The notes beneath the pieces are model-generated. The model was not told where the DNA came from and ran no database searches. It saw nothing but the letters and a program-made list of their open reading frames with translations. This document shows positions 35,498 through 45,175 of a DNA stretch of 47,399 nucleotides, piece by piece; within the stretch, counting starts at the first letter, position 1, and the number at the start of each line of letters is the position of its first letter. A program made the position numbers and the translations under genes. Source of the stretch: Prochlorococcus sp. AG-402-G22 (GTDB lineage: Bacteria > Cyanobacteriota > Cyanobacteriia > PCC-6307 > Cyanobiaceae); NCBI GenBank assembly GCA_003217035.1, contig QCHV01000013.1, positions 1 to 47,399 of the forward strand, read 5' to 3'.

Positions 35498-36658
35498 ATG
35501 AACTTCAACATTGAACTTATTAATACTAATAATTATTTCTCATCATCAGGAGTAAAGCTCAGGATTGAGAAAAGAGGCAATAGGCTCTCTCTTAGAGGAC
35601 CATTACCTTGTCAAGAAGCACTAGAGAAGCTAAAAACCCAAAGAATTAGTCTTGGCTTACCTTCAACCATCGAAGGTCTTGAAAAAGCTAAAGAGTTGGT
35701 CAAGTTAATCTCTTTACAAATAGAGCATCAACAGTTCAATTGGGATAATTGGGTTACAAAAAGACAACCCAAATCACTTGTTGATAATGACTTGCGACTT
35801 GACGAACAGATTGATAAGTTTAAATCCGGTTTTTTTGAAAAGCCAAGAACAAGAGGTATTTATTCAAGCAACAAGAGCAATTGGAATTATGCTTACAAGC
35901 CATACCTAAGAAGGCTTCAAGCAGTAGCAAATAATAGTGATTGCTCAATTAATAAAGAGTTGCTGCTTGAAACACTTTCTACCTATCCTGAAAAAACACG
36001 AAGCCGGCAACAATGCGGTACTGTACTTCATGCTCTGGCAAGTTATCTTGATATTCAATTGCCTGAAGATTGGCGAAAAAGGTCATATGGTTATGGTCTT
36101 CATAAAGCACGTTTTAGAGAATTACCTAGTGACGAAAAAATTCTTAAATCATCCGAATTAATACCAAATATTCAATGGAAATTAGTTTATGGATTGATGG
36201 CCACTTACGGGCTAAGGAATCATGAAGTCTTTTTTTGTGACCTTTCTTGTTTAAGGGAAGATGGAGATTCAATTCTAAGAGTATTTCCTAATACAAAAAC
36301 TGGAGAGCATCAAGTATGGCCTTTTCATCCAGAATGGGTCAAATTTTTCAACCTAAAGCTTCTAGCTGAAACAGAAAATGAACTCCCTAAAGTTCAAACC
36401 GACTTATCTCTCACAAGTCTTCAACAAGTAGGTCGAAGAGTATCTGAACAATTCAGGAGGTACAAATTACCTTTGACACCCTATGACTTAAGACATGCTT
36501 GGGCAATTCGTACAATTCATATTGGACTGCCTGATACTGTCTCTGCAAGGATGATGGGGCATTCAGTTGCTATCCATACTCGTACATATCATCACTGGAT
36601 TACTAAAAGGGATCAACAACGAGCAGTAGATGATGCTTTAGGGAAAATTACTGCATAA
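35498..36658 (+). CDS. Tyrosine recombinase (phage-integrase family), chromosomal
   Basis: A 386-residue recombinase. The C-terminal catalytic domain has Arg240 (TYGLRNHEV), Lys267 (TKTGEHQ), Arg332 in YDLRHAW, His355 (MMGHSV) and the nucleophile Tyr364 (RTYHHW). The usual His of the HxxR box is Tyr329. The N-terminal domain (~100-200) is a helical core-binding region. No phage genes, att sites or tRNA are near. The flanking genes (hemH, cobO) are core genes, so this is probably a resident, conserved gene and not part of an active mobile element. Its target sites are not known. Confidence 0.82.
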   Translation: MNFNIELINTNNYFSSSGVKLRIEKRGNRLSLRGPLPCQEALEKLKTQRISLGLPSTIEGLEKAKELVKLISLQIEHQQFNWDNWVTKRQPKSLVDNDLRLDEQIDKFKSGFFEKPRTRGIYSSNKSNWNYAYKPYLRRLQAVANNSDCSINKELLLETLSTYPEKTRSRQQCGTVLHALASYLDIQLPEDWRKRSYGYGLHKARFRELPSDEKILKSSELIPNIQWKLVYGLMATYGLRNHEVFFCDLSCLREDGDSILRVFPNTKTGEHQVWPFHPEWVKFFNLKLLAETENELPKVQTDLSLTSLQQVGRRVSEQFRRYKLPLTPYDLRHAWAIRTIHIGLPDTVSARMMGHSVAIHTRTYHHWITKRDQQRAVDDALGKITA

Positions 36659-36725
36659 TATATACAGCCAATATATTTATATATCCAAAATAAATAGACC
36701 TGATTTTTAGAAGTAGGTTGTTTAA

Positions 36726-37418
36726 ATGACTAAATCAAAAAAGGACTCTAAGGAAACACTTCAAGACCTTGATCAAGAATCAAAAGATCTAGGTATAGGA
36801 GGCTTTAGCGAAGTAATTAAAGAAGAGATCGTTTATAAAAAACGAATGAAAAGGAGAAAAGAGGTGCAACAGAAAAGACTAGAAGAAAGGAAGCTTGAGA
36901 AGGGCTTGATAGTCGTTTTTACTGGTAATGGCAAAGGCAAAACAACAGCATCTCTAGGAATGGCAATACGTACACTTGGTCACAATGAATTCGTGGCAAT
37001 TATTCAATTTATAAAAGGGGGATGGGAGCCAGGTGAAGCTAGGGCCTTTAAGGATTTCAAAGAAAAACTATGTTGGCATTCTCTAGGGGAAGGATTTACC
37101 TGGGAAACTCAAGATAGGAATCGAGACAAAGAACTTGCCTTAAAAGCTTGGCAAAAAGCACTTTCATACTTGAGAGATAAAAGATATAAATTAGTTATCC
37201 TCGATGAAATAAACATAGCTATTAAACTTGGGTACATTCCTATAAGTGAAGTAATTCAAGGGATTAAGGAAAGGCCTTCACTTTCTCACGTTGTTTTAAC
37301 TGGTCGAGATGCTAAAGAAGAGCTGATAAATAATGCTGACTTAGTAACAGAAATGAAATTATTAAAGCATCCATTTAAAGAGCAAGGGGTGAAAGCTCAA
37401 AAAGGGATTGAATATTAA
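36726..37418 (+). CDS. cobO: Cob(I)alamin adenosyltransferase, CobA/CobO type
   Basis: A 230-residue enzyme that adds the adenosyl group to cob(I)yrinate or cobinamide during vitamin B12 synthesis. The P-loop GNGKGKTTAS (about residues 72-81) is intact, followed by MAIRTLGH, IIQFIKGGWEPGE, and the VILDEINIAIKLGYI and VVLTGRDA motifs. The first ~60 residues are a charged, helical N-terminal extension (KKRMKRRKEVQQKRLEERK) that looks like a coil. Prochlorococcus makes pseudocobalamin, so the gene fits that path. The gene is preceded by the recombinase and followed by a microgene on the other strand. Confidence 0.93.
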   Translation: MTKSKKDSKETLQDLDQESKDLGIGGFSEVIKEEIVYKKRMKRRKEVQQKRLEERKLEKGLIVVFTGNGKGKTTASLGMAIRTLGHNEFVAIIQFIKGGWEPGEARAFKDFKEKLCWHSLGEGFTWETQDRNRDKELALKAWQKALSYLRDKRYKLVILDEINIAIKLGYIPISEVIQGIKERPSLSHVVLTGRDAKEELINNADLVTEMKLLKHPFKEQGVKAQKGIEY

Positions 37419-37430
37419 TAGAGCATAATT

Positions 37431-37577
37431 CTATTTTAAATCATTTTGAAGAAGTTTCATTGAAGCAATTAAGACTGATAATCCGCTAACAAGTATTGCG
37501 CTATGAATAGATGGATGACGCCATGATTGATCATCTTTACTAGTTCTTTTAATGGCTGAAATAGTTAATCGAGCCAT
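37431..37577 (-). CDS. Predicted 48-residue single-helix membrane microprotein
   Basis: ATG at 37577, TAG at 37431-37433; too short for most gene finders. The protein has a polar, basic first part (MARLTISAIKRTSKDDQSWR) and one hydrophobic stretch (HSAILVSGLSVLIASMKLL, about residues 25-43), ending NDLK. The gene fills the gap between cobO and pyrH, on the opposite strand to both. I do not recognise it. Small one-helix proteins are common in the photosynthetic membrane of cyanobacteria. I cannot confirm that it is translated; support comes from the gap position and composition only. Confidence 0.5.
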   Translation of the reverse strand: MARLTISAIKRTSKDDQSWRHPSIHSAILVSGLSVLIASMKLLQNDLK

Positions 37578-37722
37578 AAGTGAGCTGTCACAAGAAGAAG
37601 CTTCCACAAGAAAAATTCTGCTAATTCATTAAAACGCAGGGTTAAAGTTCTGACCAGCGAACCAATACAGAAAGAATGAACTGAATAGAACCTTGCTACT
37701 GTCATCTATATATCTCTCGATA

Positions 37723-38436
37723 ATGGTTTATTCACGCGCACTAATAAAACTCAGCGGAGAAGCACTAATGGGAGAGAAACCATATGGCATTGATCCAGAA
37801 ATAGTTTCTTCTATTGCAAAAGACGTATCCAAGGTAGTTGAAAGCGGAACCCAATTAGCAATAGTTGTAGGTGGGGGCAATATCTTTAGAGGGCTAAAAG
37901 GTTCAGCAGCTGGCATGGACAGAGCTACTGCCGACTATGTAGGGATGCTTGCAACTGTAATGAATGCCATTACCCTTCAAGATGGTTTAGAGAGAGCAGG
38001 AGTCCCCACACGAGTTCAAACTGCCATTGAGATGCAACAAATAGCTGAACCTTACATTCGACGTAGGGCCATTAGGCATCTTGAGAAAGGTAGGGTTGTT
38101 GTTTTTGGTGGCGGCTGCGGCAACCCTTTCTTTACCACAGACACAACTGCTGCATTAAGAGCAGCAGAAATAAATGCCGAGGTTATTTTTAAAGCAACAA
38201 AAGTGGACGGTGTATATGATCGTGATCCAAAAAAATTTCCAGATGCAATCAAATTTAAAAAGTTAACTTTTCAAGAGGTTTTAACTAAGGAAATTGCTGT
38301 TATGGACAGCACCGCAATAGCTCTTTGCAAAGACAACAAAATACCTATAGTTGTCTTTAATCTTTTTGAATCTGGGAATATAAACAAAGCAGTAGCTGGA
38401 AAGAGTATAGGTTCTCTTATTGCAAATTCAAGCTAA
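37723..38436 (+). CDS. pyrH: Uridylate kinase
   Basis: A 237-residue hexameric UMP kinase that makes UDP from UMP; it is controlled by GTP and UTP. The start is ATG 37723, directly before [23 protein letters not shown], the family N-terminus. A longer frame from TTG 37693 has no conserved residues. [48 protein letters not shown] and [11 protein letters not shown] are all intact. frr follows 50 bases downstream, the common pyrH-frr pair in bacteria, and an FAD oxidoreductase comes after. Confidence 0.97.
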   Translation: MVYSRALIKLSGEALMGEKPYGIDPEIVSSIAKDVSKVVESGTQLAIVVGGGNIFRGLKGSAAGMDRATADYVGMLATVMNAITLQDGLERAGVPTRVQTAIEMQQIAEPYIRRRAIRHLEKGRVVVFGGGCGNPFFTTDTTAALRAAEINAEVIFKATKVDGVYDRDPKKFPDAIKFKKLTFQEVLTKEIAVMDSTAIALCKDNKIPIVVFNLFESGNINKAVAGKSIGSLIANSS

Positions 38437-38486
38437 TTTCTACTAACTATTTTTCAATCACCTAGACCATTAGTTTCTCTATATCA

Positions 38487-39035
38487 ATGGATAATCAAGA
38501 ACTCGAATCAAACATGCGAAAGTCGGTAGAAGCGGCTCAACGCAATTTCAATACAATTCGAACTGGCAGAGCAAATACATCTCTCCTTGATCGATTGACA
38601 GTGGAGTACTACGGGGCAGAAACCCCTTTGAAATCCATGGCAACGATATCAACTCCTGATTCACAGACAATTGCAATTCAACCTTTTGACTTAAGTTCTT
38701 TAGGGTTAATTGAAAAAGCCATCTCTATTAGTGACCTTGGCTTCACACCTAACAATGATGGGAAAATAATAAGAATAAATATTCCTCCTCTTACCGAAGA
38801 AAGAAGAAAAGAGTTTTGCAAACTGGCCTCTAAGTACGCTGAAGAAGCAAAAGTAGCACTAAGAAATATTCGAAGAGATGCTATTGAAAGAATTAAAAAA
38901 TCAGAAAAAGAAAGTGACGTCTCAGAAGACGAAAGTAGAGACAAACAAGATAATGTACAAAAGTTAACTGATAAATTTATAAAAGAAATTGAAAGGAATC
39001 TATCCGATAAAGAAAAAGAGATACTAAAAGTTTGA
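38487..39035 (+). CDS. frr: Ribosome recycling factor
   Basis: A 182-residue tRNA-shaped protein that, with EF-G, splits the ribosome after termination. Visible: [36 protein letters not shown] at the start, [38 protein letters not shown] in the middle and [18 protein letters not shown] at the end. All the usual parts are seen and the length is right. It follows pyrH and its stop overlaps the start of the following FAD oxidoreductase by 4 bases (TTGA). Confidence 0.97.
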   Translation: MDNQELESNMRKSVEAAQRNFNTIRTGRANTSLLDRLTVEYYGAETPLKSMATISTPDSQTIAIQPFDLSSLGLIEKAISISDLGFTPNNDGKIIRINIPPLTEERRKEFCKLASKYAEEAKVALRNIRRDAIERIKKSEKESDVSEDESRDKQDNVQKLTDKFIKEIERNLSDKEKEILKV

Positions 39036-40159
39036 CTTTAAAAGACGTTGTGATTATTGGTGGTGGTGCAGCTGGGGCAAGTGCAGCTTTTCATTTGGCT
39101 AGGTCAAAAAAAAAGGTAACTCTTCTAGAAAAAGATTTATTTCCACGTATTAAACCTTGTGCAGGAGGAATGGCAGCTTCTGTTCAGGATTTATTCCCTT
39201 TTAGTCTCGAGCCAGCAATTGAAGAGGTAATAAAAAGAGTTGAATTTAGCTGGTGTTTGTCCGACAAAGTAATTGCAAACCTCCCAGGCTCATCTCCATT
39301 CTGGATAACAAAAAGAGAGGATCTTGATTGTTTTTTAATTGAAAAAGCCATCAATGAAGGAGCAGAACTACTTAAGCCTTTTAAAGTTTCAAAATTATTT
39401 AAAGAGGGTCAAAATTGGATTGTCAGTTCTGAAAAGGGTCAACTTATAGAAGCAAAAGCCCTAGTAATTGCAGATGGTTCAAGATCTCCTTGGCCAGAAA
39501 TGTTTGACCTAGGACCCAAGAAAATTCATTATGCTTCTACAACTTCTGTAAGACTCAAAGGTAGAGGGTTAATCAAGAAAGGGACTTCTAGGTTTGAATT
39601 TGGCTTAGTAAATCATGGATTTGCCTGGGCTTTCCCTATGCAAGAAAGTGTCAGTGTTGGAGTTGGGACTTTTATTGGCAAGAAATCTGAAAATACCAAT
39701 GAAATACTTGAAAAGCTCTTGCCAAGTATTGGATTTGACCCTCAAGAAGGAGAAAGAGAACATCGCTCCTTAAGGGTATGGAATGGCCATAGCAAGCTTC
39801 ATGGAGAGGGCGTGGTTGCCATAGGAGATGCAGCTTCACTTTGCGATCCTTTCCTGGCAGAAGGCCTAAGGCCAGCTCTTATAAGCGGTTTTCACGCAGC
39901 CAAATGCATCAATCTCTGGCTAGAAGAAGATGTTAATGATTTAAATTGCTATTCAGAAATAATGAGAGATAAATGGGGAAACTCAATGGCTTGGGGTAGA
40001 AGGATTTCCCAAGTGTTTTACAGATTCCCAAAAGTTGGCTATCAATTAGGGATTAAGAGGCCTACTGCACCAGAAAGAATTGCGCAAATACTTTCTGGAA
40101 AAATGAGTTACGGCGATATAGCTCAACGTGTAATTAAAAGACTAATCTTTCAACAATAA
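39032..40159 (+). CDS. FAD-dependent oxidoreductase, geranylgeranyl-reductase family
   Basis: A 375-residue protein with the N-terminal FAD Rossmann motif [20 protein letters not shown], then [16 protein letters not shown] and DGSRSP, and [29 protein letters not shown], which binds FAD in the C-terminal part. This is the geranylgeranyl reductase (ChlP-like) group; family members reduce isoprenoid chains. Whether this one acts on chlorophyll, quinones or archaeal-type lipids cannot be told. True ChlP is longer and would be elsewhere. The start is TTG 39032, which overlaps the frr stop, so translation is coupled. No ATG lies at the family start. Confidence 0.85.
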   Translation: MTLKDVVIIGGGAAGASAAFHLARSKKKVTLLEKDLFPRIKPCAGGMAASVQDLFPFSLEPAIEEVIKRVEFSWCLSDKVIANLPGSSPFWITKREDLDCFLIEKAINEGAELLKPFKVSKLFKEGQNWIVSSEKGQLIEAKALVIADGSRSPWPEMFDLGPKKIHYASTTSVRLKGRGLIKKGTSRFEFGLVNHGFAWAFPMQESVSVGVGTFIGKKSENTNEILEKLLPSIGFDPQEGEREHRSLRVWNGHSKLHGEGVVAIGDAASLCDPFLAEGLRPALISGFHAAKCINLWLEEDVNDLNCYSEIMRDKWGNSMAWGRRISQVFYRFPKVGYQLGIKRPTAPERIAQILSGKMSYGDIAQRVIKRLIFQQ

Positions 40160-40253
40160 AAGCTCATTACATCAATTCAGAGCATTACTTAACTAAGTAT
40201 ATTTATCATTTAACAGACAAGTTGTTTTATCACATTCAGCTCAAGATTGGAAT

Positions 40254-41267
40254 TTAAGAGGCCTTTAATACAAATGATTTGTCTTCTTCAAGAATGAGAA
40301 GTCTTTGAAGCAACTTAACTTCCAACTCTTCAATCGCTTTGCTGAATTTCCTTATACCTTCATCTAGCTTCTCAGATGCCATAGCATCTTCTTCCATCAT
40401 AAAATTGAATTCATTCTCATCTATATTCAACTTTTCCTGTGAGCATGAAGAATCTGAAGAATTAAGTTTTCTAATAAGAGTAGAATTGGTATTCCTTAAC
40501 TGATCAAGTAATTTAGGGGAGATCGTAAGCAAGTCACATCCTGCTAATTCAACAATTTCTTCGATATTCCTAAAGCTTGCTCCCATAACTTCAGTCTTGT
40601 AGTTATGAGATTTAAAATAGTTGAAAATCTTAGTAACTGAAATAACACCAGGGTCTTCATAACCCTTATATGAATCTTTACCTGTATTTGCTTTATACCA
40701 ATCAAGTATTCTTCCTACAAATGGCGAAATCAAAGTGACACCAGCTTCTGCACATGCAGCAGCCTGGCAAAAATTAAATAACAATGTCAAGTTACAATGA
40801 ATTCCCTCCTTTTCCAGTACTTCAGCAGCTTGAATACCTTCCCAAGTAGATGCAATCTTTATAAGAACACGATTTCTGTCAAGTCCCAGACCTTTATACA
40901 AACTGATTATCTTGCGAGCCTTCTCAATTGTTGCTTCCTTATCAAAGCTAAGACGAGCGTCTACCTCTGTGGAGACTCTGCCTGGAATAATCTTTAAAAT
41001 CTTTTCACCAAAAACAACGCAGATCTGATCGAGGGCTTCTTTAACCACTTCTTGCGGAGAACTCTCTAAACCAACTTTTTGTCTGGATAACTGAAGAGCT
41101 TCATCAATTAATTCTTGGTAAGCAGGTATTTGAGCAGCCGCAAGAATCAATGAAGGATTTGTTGTAGCGTCCCTTGGCTTGAAAGTCTTTATAGCTTCTA
41201 AATCACCAGTATCTGCAACAACAACTGTCATAGCAGAGAGTTGCTCCAATAAATTGGCCATAGTCAT
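40254..41267 (-). CDS. tal: Transaldolase
   Basis: A 337-residue Schiff-base enzyme of the pentose phosphate path, moving a dihydroxyacetone unit between sugar phosphates. Lys137 in [13 protein letters not shown] is the catalytic Lys. Also seen: [61 protein letters not shown] and [25 protein letters not shown]. All are conserved in TalB. The start could be ATG 41267 or ATG 41261. In marine cyanobacteria this enzyme supports NADPH supply at night and is also carried by cyanophages; this copy lies in chromosomal context between the FAD oxidoreductase and ftsI. Confidence 0.96.
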   Translation of the reverse strand: MTMANLLEQLSAMTVVVADTGDLEAIKTFKPRDATTNPSLILAAAQIPAYQELIDEALQLSRQKVGLESSPQEVVKEALDQICVVFGEKILKIIPGRVSTEVDARLSFDKEATIEKARKIISLYKGLGLDRNRVLIKIASTWEGIQAAEVLEKEGIHCNLTLLFNFCQAAACAEAGVTLISPFVGRILDWYKANTGKDSYKGYEDPGVISVTKIFNYFKSHNYKTEVMGASFRNIEEIVELAGCDLLTISPKLLDQLRNTNSTLIRKLNSSDSSCSQEKLNIDENEFNFMMEEDAMASEKLDEGIRKFSKAIEELEVKLLQRLLILEEDKSFVLKAS

Positions 41268-41360
41268 TTTGTCTCTTTGTAGTCTTTATATAAAAAGGTA
41301 GCTCTCTTCTCTGGTTATTTCATCCCTATATTTGTGGTATTAAACCAACATCGTTATAAA

Positions 41361-43157
41361 TTAACTCTTGGAAGAAAGTAAAACATTATTCTTAGTAGCG
41401 GGTGGGATTTTTTCTAAAACAATCAAGCTTTCAATAATTTTTTTAGCCACAGGCATGGCAACTGTTGAACCATAGGCGTAAGGTTTCTTGGGGCCATCAA
41501 TTGCAACTACAACGACAAAGCGAGGAGACTGTATTGGCAAGATTGCCACGAAACTGCAGATCTTAGAGCTGTAAATTCCGTTCTTGCTTTGATCTGCAGT
41601 TCCTGTCTTTCCACCAATTCTATAATTTTCAGTTTTGACACTATTTTCGCCATAATTTTCAACGACTGATTCCATCCACCTAAGTACTTGGTGGGTGACT
41701 TCCGGGCTAAAAAGTCGATTAGAATTCTTGAGATTTCCCTGTGATCTAAGAGCTTTATTTAAATTGAATCCTTTAGTAATATGAGGTTTAACAACCTTGC
41801 CTCCATTTGCAATTAGAGCATGCAACTGAGCTAACTTCAAAGGAGTTATCGAGAACCCTTGACCATAAGAAGCAACTGCCTGCTCAATAGGCTGATTAAT
41901 AAACAACTCTCTACTTTTCAACTGACCACTTACAGCTCCTAACAAATCAGTTTTTGGCTTCTCATTAACTCCTAATTTTTCAAGCCATTCCCAATGTCTA
42001 GAAGGACTTAGCTTTTGCATTATCTTCACCATTCCAACATTACTTGAAACCTGAAGTACTTTGGCGAAATCAATTAACCCATTTGGCTTTTTGTCCCAAT
42101 TGCCTAACGACCATCCTCCAACATTCACACTCCCTGGATCATAAACACTGTCCTCAGGCTGAATAACACCTTCTTGTAATGCAAGGGCTAAGTTGATAGG
42201 TTTGAATGTTGACCCAGGTTCAAACAATTCTTGAACAGACCATTCCTTGTACAAGGCTGGAGAATAGTCCCAGTAACGATTTGGGTTGTAAGTTGGAGTT
42301 GAAGCCAATGTGACAATTTCGCCATTCTCAGCATTCATTACAATCGCCACGGCTTTATCAGCCTTCCATTCTTTTGTTTGTTTCCTCAGTGCATTAATCG
42401 CAACTTCCTGTAGCCGTGCATCCAGTGTTAACTCTAAATTCAAGTCATCTTCATAAAACACGCCTGGTTCCACATCATTTGGGAGAGGAGTTCCATCTCT
42501 GCCATATCTAAGCTTTCGTACTTTTTCTCGACGAGAAAGTCGCTTATTCAAACTTAATTCTAATCCCGCCTGAGGATTCCGATCGTAATCCAGGAAACCT
42601 ACTACATTTGCGAATAAGTCACCTTGGGGGTATACACGTTGCAAGTAAGGCTCTAAATCCAAGCCGTTTATACGAAGTCTTCTCACTTCAGAGGCAACTG
42701 CAGAAGGCAAGTTCTCAGCCAACTTAACCCCTGAATCCTGACCCCCCAATATATCTACTATCTTATAGGTAGGTATAGACAAAGGCACAGAAAGTCTCCT
42801 TGCTACTTCAACTGGTTTACGAATAACTCCTGATGAATCTCCAGAGAATTTAAACTGCTTTGGATGAGCATACAATCTAAACCTCTTCTCATCGAGTGCT
42901 ACCAGCCTACCTTTGCGATCAACGATTGAGCGTCTGGCTCCTAAAGGCTCTATCCTCTTTGTTTGGAAATTACGTGCACGAGTTTCTAAATAAGACCCCT
43001 CAAATAGTTGCAACCAAGCCATCCTCCCAATTAAGCCAAGAAGGGCTGCACATAAAATTGCAAAGATTAACTTAAGCCTGTAGGAAGGAATTGGTGACAA
43101 CGACGGAATACGTTGCCTTTTTCGTTTACGAAAAAATTCCCTTGAGTTTCTAACCAC
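41361..43157 (-). CDS. ftsI: Division-specific penicillin-binding protein (FtsI/PBP3)
   Basis: A 598-residue transpeptidase that cross-links septal peptidoglycan. One N-terminal membrane helix (about 28-48) is followed by the pedestal domain (SIVDRKGRLVALDE) and the transpeptidase domain with SxxK at Ser316-Lys319 (EPGSTFKP), SxN at Ser371-Asn373 (SSNVGM) and KTG at 517-519 (GGKTGTADQ). The start is GTG 43157, with GAGG a few bases upstream. The FtsL-like gene lies 5 bases upstream on the same strand, as in division clusters of other bacteria. Confidence 0.95.
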   Translation of the reverse strand: MVRNSREFFRKRKRQRIPSLSPIPSYRLKLIFAILCAALLGLIGRMAWLQLFEGSYLETRARNFQTKRIEPLGARRSIVDRKGRLVALDEKRFRLYAHPKQFKFSGDSSGVIRKPVEVARRLSVPLSIPTYKIVDILGGQDSGVKLAENLPSAVASEVRRLRINGLDLEPYLQRVYPQGDLFANVVGFLDYDRNPQAGLELSLNKRLSRREKVRKLRYGRDGTPLPNDVEPGVFYEDDLNLELTLDARLQEVAINALRKQTKEWKADKAVAIVMNAENGEIVTLASTPTYNPNRYWDYSPALYKEWSVQELFEPGSTFKPINLALALQEGVIQPEDSVYDPGSVNVGGWSLGNWDKKPNGLIDFAKVLQVSSNVGMVKIMQKLSPSRHWEWLEKLGVNEKPKTDLLGAVSGQLKSRELFINQPIEQAVASYGQGFSITPLKLAQLHALIANGGKVVKPHITKGFNLNKALRSQGNLKNSNRLFSPEVTHQVLRWMESVVENYGENSVKTENYRIGGKTGTADQSKNGIYSSKICSFVAILPIQSPRFVVVVAIDGPKKPYAYGSTVAMPVAKKIIESLIVLEKIPPATKNNVLLSSKS

Positions 43158-43162
43158 TTACC

Positions 43163-43636
43163 TCAATAACCATGACTAATGGGATGACGAGACAAAGCAT
43201 GGAAATCAAAATCTCCATAGACATTCCTACTAACTCGACTAGGTTTAAGAGGTGCTTGAATATAAAGTAAGTCTGCTGATTTTGTTTCAACCATTGAATT
43301 TGGCAAGGTTACACTATTTAGTAAGTACCGCTCTAGATTTGCAATCGACTCTTCAAGCTTTTGTGTTAAATCACGAGTAATTTCCAACCTAGAAAAAGAT
43401 TTTGTCCAAAGGTATTGAGAATGCAGGGCTAATGCAGACATTATTGAAGCGCATAGCAACACCCCTATAAGGCCTCCATCAAGGCTCCTATGCAGACTAG
43501 CAAGCACAGGATATTTCCGAGAGATTTTTCGAGCAGAAAAAGACCCCCTCATTAAGGAAAGAGTCCTACCAGAATTGATTGCAGAGCTCTTACGTTCTAA
43601 GCCTCCAGAACGGTTTCCCCTTGAGTTGACAAACAC
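43163..43636 (-). CDS. FtsL-like division protein (inferred from position and shape)
   Basis: A 157-residue protein with a long basic N-terminal part (~1-50), one membrane helix (~53-75, GGLIGVLLCASIMSALAL) and a short periplasmic coiled coil (SRLEITRDLTQKLEESIANLERYLL), then a polar tail. This plan, and the place 5 bases before ftsI, match FtsL, which binds FtsI/FtsW and FtsB. FtsL is too variable in sequence to be recognised directly, so the call is inference. The start is GTG 43636; an ATG about 30 codons in is also possible. Confidence 0.65.
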   Translation of the reverse strand: MFVNSRGNRSGGLERKSSAINSGRTLSLMRGSFSARKISRKYPVLASLHRSLDGGLIGVLLCASIMSALALHSQYLWTKSFSRLEITRDLTQKLEESIANLERYLLNSVTLPNSMVETKSADLLYIQAPLKPSRVSRNVYGDFDFHALSRHPISHGY

Positions 43637-43712
43637 ATAAAGGCAACAATTAATTCAGTGAAGCACTCTCAAAGTAACCTCGCAAGAGTAAAAAACATCT
43701 TTCTCTAACCAC

Positions 43713-45071
43713 CTATCGCCCTAACAACAACAAATTTAAAAAGGTAACCCCATTCCAAAGAGAATGCATTATTACACAGGGGAAAAGTCGACCTGAGCTC
43801 AATCTTAAAAGAGCCAAACCAATTCCTAAAACTAATAAAGGGGGCAATTCACCAATACTTAAGTGTGCTAAAGCAAAAATAGAGGCGCTTACCAAAACCC
43901 CTAAAGGATAACCTTGATTCTTCACTAATACAGGCAAAAGAACTCCTCTAAAAATAAATTCTTCAAATAAAGGAGCTAATACAACAGTAGTAATAAATAA
44001 AAGCCCTAATGCCCAATAATTATTTCCAGCCAATACCATTTCAAGCAAAGGATTGCTTCCTCCTGGATCACCTATCAACAAACTAGCCAGCCAACTTATA
44101 AATAAAACAAATGGCATAACCATTAACCATCCACGAAAAGCTTGGGAAAAAGCATTGCTAATAGGTCTTAATCCCCACTGCATCCACCCTGAAACTGGAA
44201 TGTCCATTCCTTTTACAACTTTTATCTGCTGACGGAAAATTATTAACGACGGCATAGCCATAGCTCCATATCCGATCAAAACATTGAAAGATTCTTTTAT
44301 TGGACTGTTAATAGTGCTGGTCAAGATACTAGTAAAAGGTATTACAAGTAGTGGAGTAAGAACCTCTCCCAAAACAACAAACCCCCCAGCAACAAGAAGG
44401 ACAATGTCAACAAGAGATATTGGCAAAGTTCCAATCTCAGGCCATGGGAGATTTGCTTTGCGGAGAAAGATCCAACATTGCCGAATACACAGTACAATTC
44501 CAGAGAAAGTCGCCAACAAAGGCAATGCCTGACTGGCAATCAACTTGAAAGCCATAAACTGTGAGATCTTATTGTCAAAACATATTTCTTTGTTCATACC
44601 CATTGATAGACAAGAGACCCTATATAACAAAGGATCGTCTTTAAGAAGCTTTAGAGGCTCTAAACTCGTTTGTTGAGTCTTCTGATTAAACGCCTTCTGC
44701 AAAGTTTCTTTGATTACTTGAAACTTAGTTCCCTTTAAAGAGATCTCATCAAGAGAAGGTGATTTATCACTTGGGGCATCAAGCAAAGTAAGCAAAAGCT
44801 TTTCACGATCCTCAATTTTTTCTTGAGGGATTTCACCCAGTATTTCTTTAAGAGCCTGATCAGGGTTAGTCCCAATCAAAATTGGACGTATTGAGTCAGG
44901 CAGGGCTGGCGAAGCCAACAAAGCTATCTCATTCTGATTAATTGAAATCTTAGGGGAGACAGAAGGCCTATTGAAACTTTCTTGAAGACCTTTCTGCCAA
45001 ATTAAGACCGTTAAAACTAATGAAAAAACAGCCAGTACTAATTTCCATTGAGGATGGGCTTGTTGTCGCAT
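43713..45071 (-). CDS. CPBP family intramembrane metalloprotease
   Basis: About 452 residues from ATG 45071; a TTG at 45107 would add twelve. The N-terminal ~190 residues have one membrane helix and a soluble part. The C-terminal part has several helices with the CPBP (Abi/CAAX) motifs, numbered here from the TTG: EEFIFR (Glu382, Glu383, Arg387), FALAH (His415) and HSLWN (His448, Asn452). In cyanobacteria such proteins cut membrane proteins or help membrane protein handling. No target is known. It is divergent from the histidine phosphatase gene, with about 100 bases between. Confidence 0.88.
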   Translation of the reverse strand: MRQQAHPQWKLVLAVFSLVLTVLIWQKGLQESFNRPSVSPKISINQNEIALLASPALPDSIRPILIGTNPDQALKEILGEIPQEKIEDREKLLLTLLDAPSDKSPSLDEISLKGTKFQVIKETLQKAFNQKTQQTSLEPLKLLKDDPLLYRVSCLSMGMNKEICFDNKISQFMAFKLIASQALPLLATFSGIVLCIRQCWIFLRKANLPWPEIGTLPISLVDIVLLVAGGFVVLGEVLTPLLVIPFTSILTSTINSPIKESFNVLIGYGAMAMPSLIIFRQQIKVVKGMDIPVSGWMQWGLRPISNAFSQAFRGWLMVMPFVLFISWLASLLIGDPGGSNPLLEMVLAGNNYWALGLLFITTVVLAPLFEEFIFRGVLLPVLVKNQGYPLGVLVSASIFALAHLSIGELPPLLVLGIGLALLRLSSGRLFPCVIMHSLWNGVTFLNLLLLGR

Positions 45072-45175
45072 AATGAATTTACTCAATGAAAAATGAGGAA
45101 AAAACAATTCTCATTCATTAATCAAGATTAGGTTGACATACTTTCCATAAGATGAATTCGTAAAGAACTTTTCTA

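Noticed and set aside
35498-36658. Integrase as mark of a prophage or genomic island
   Set aside because: Flanking genes are core functions, no phage genes, direct repeats or tRNA were seen, and base composition looks the same as its neighbours.
44284-44532. 82-residue plus-strand ORF inside the CPBP gene
   Set aside because: It is a shadow frame of a clear metalloprotease with intact motifs on the other strand.
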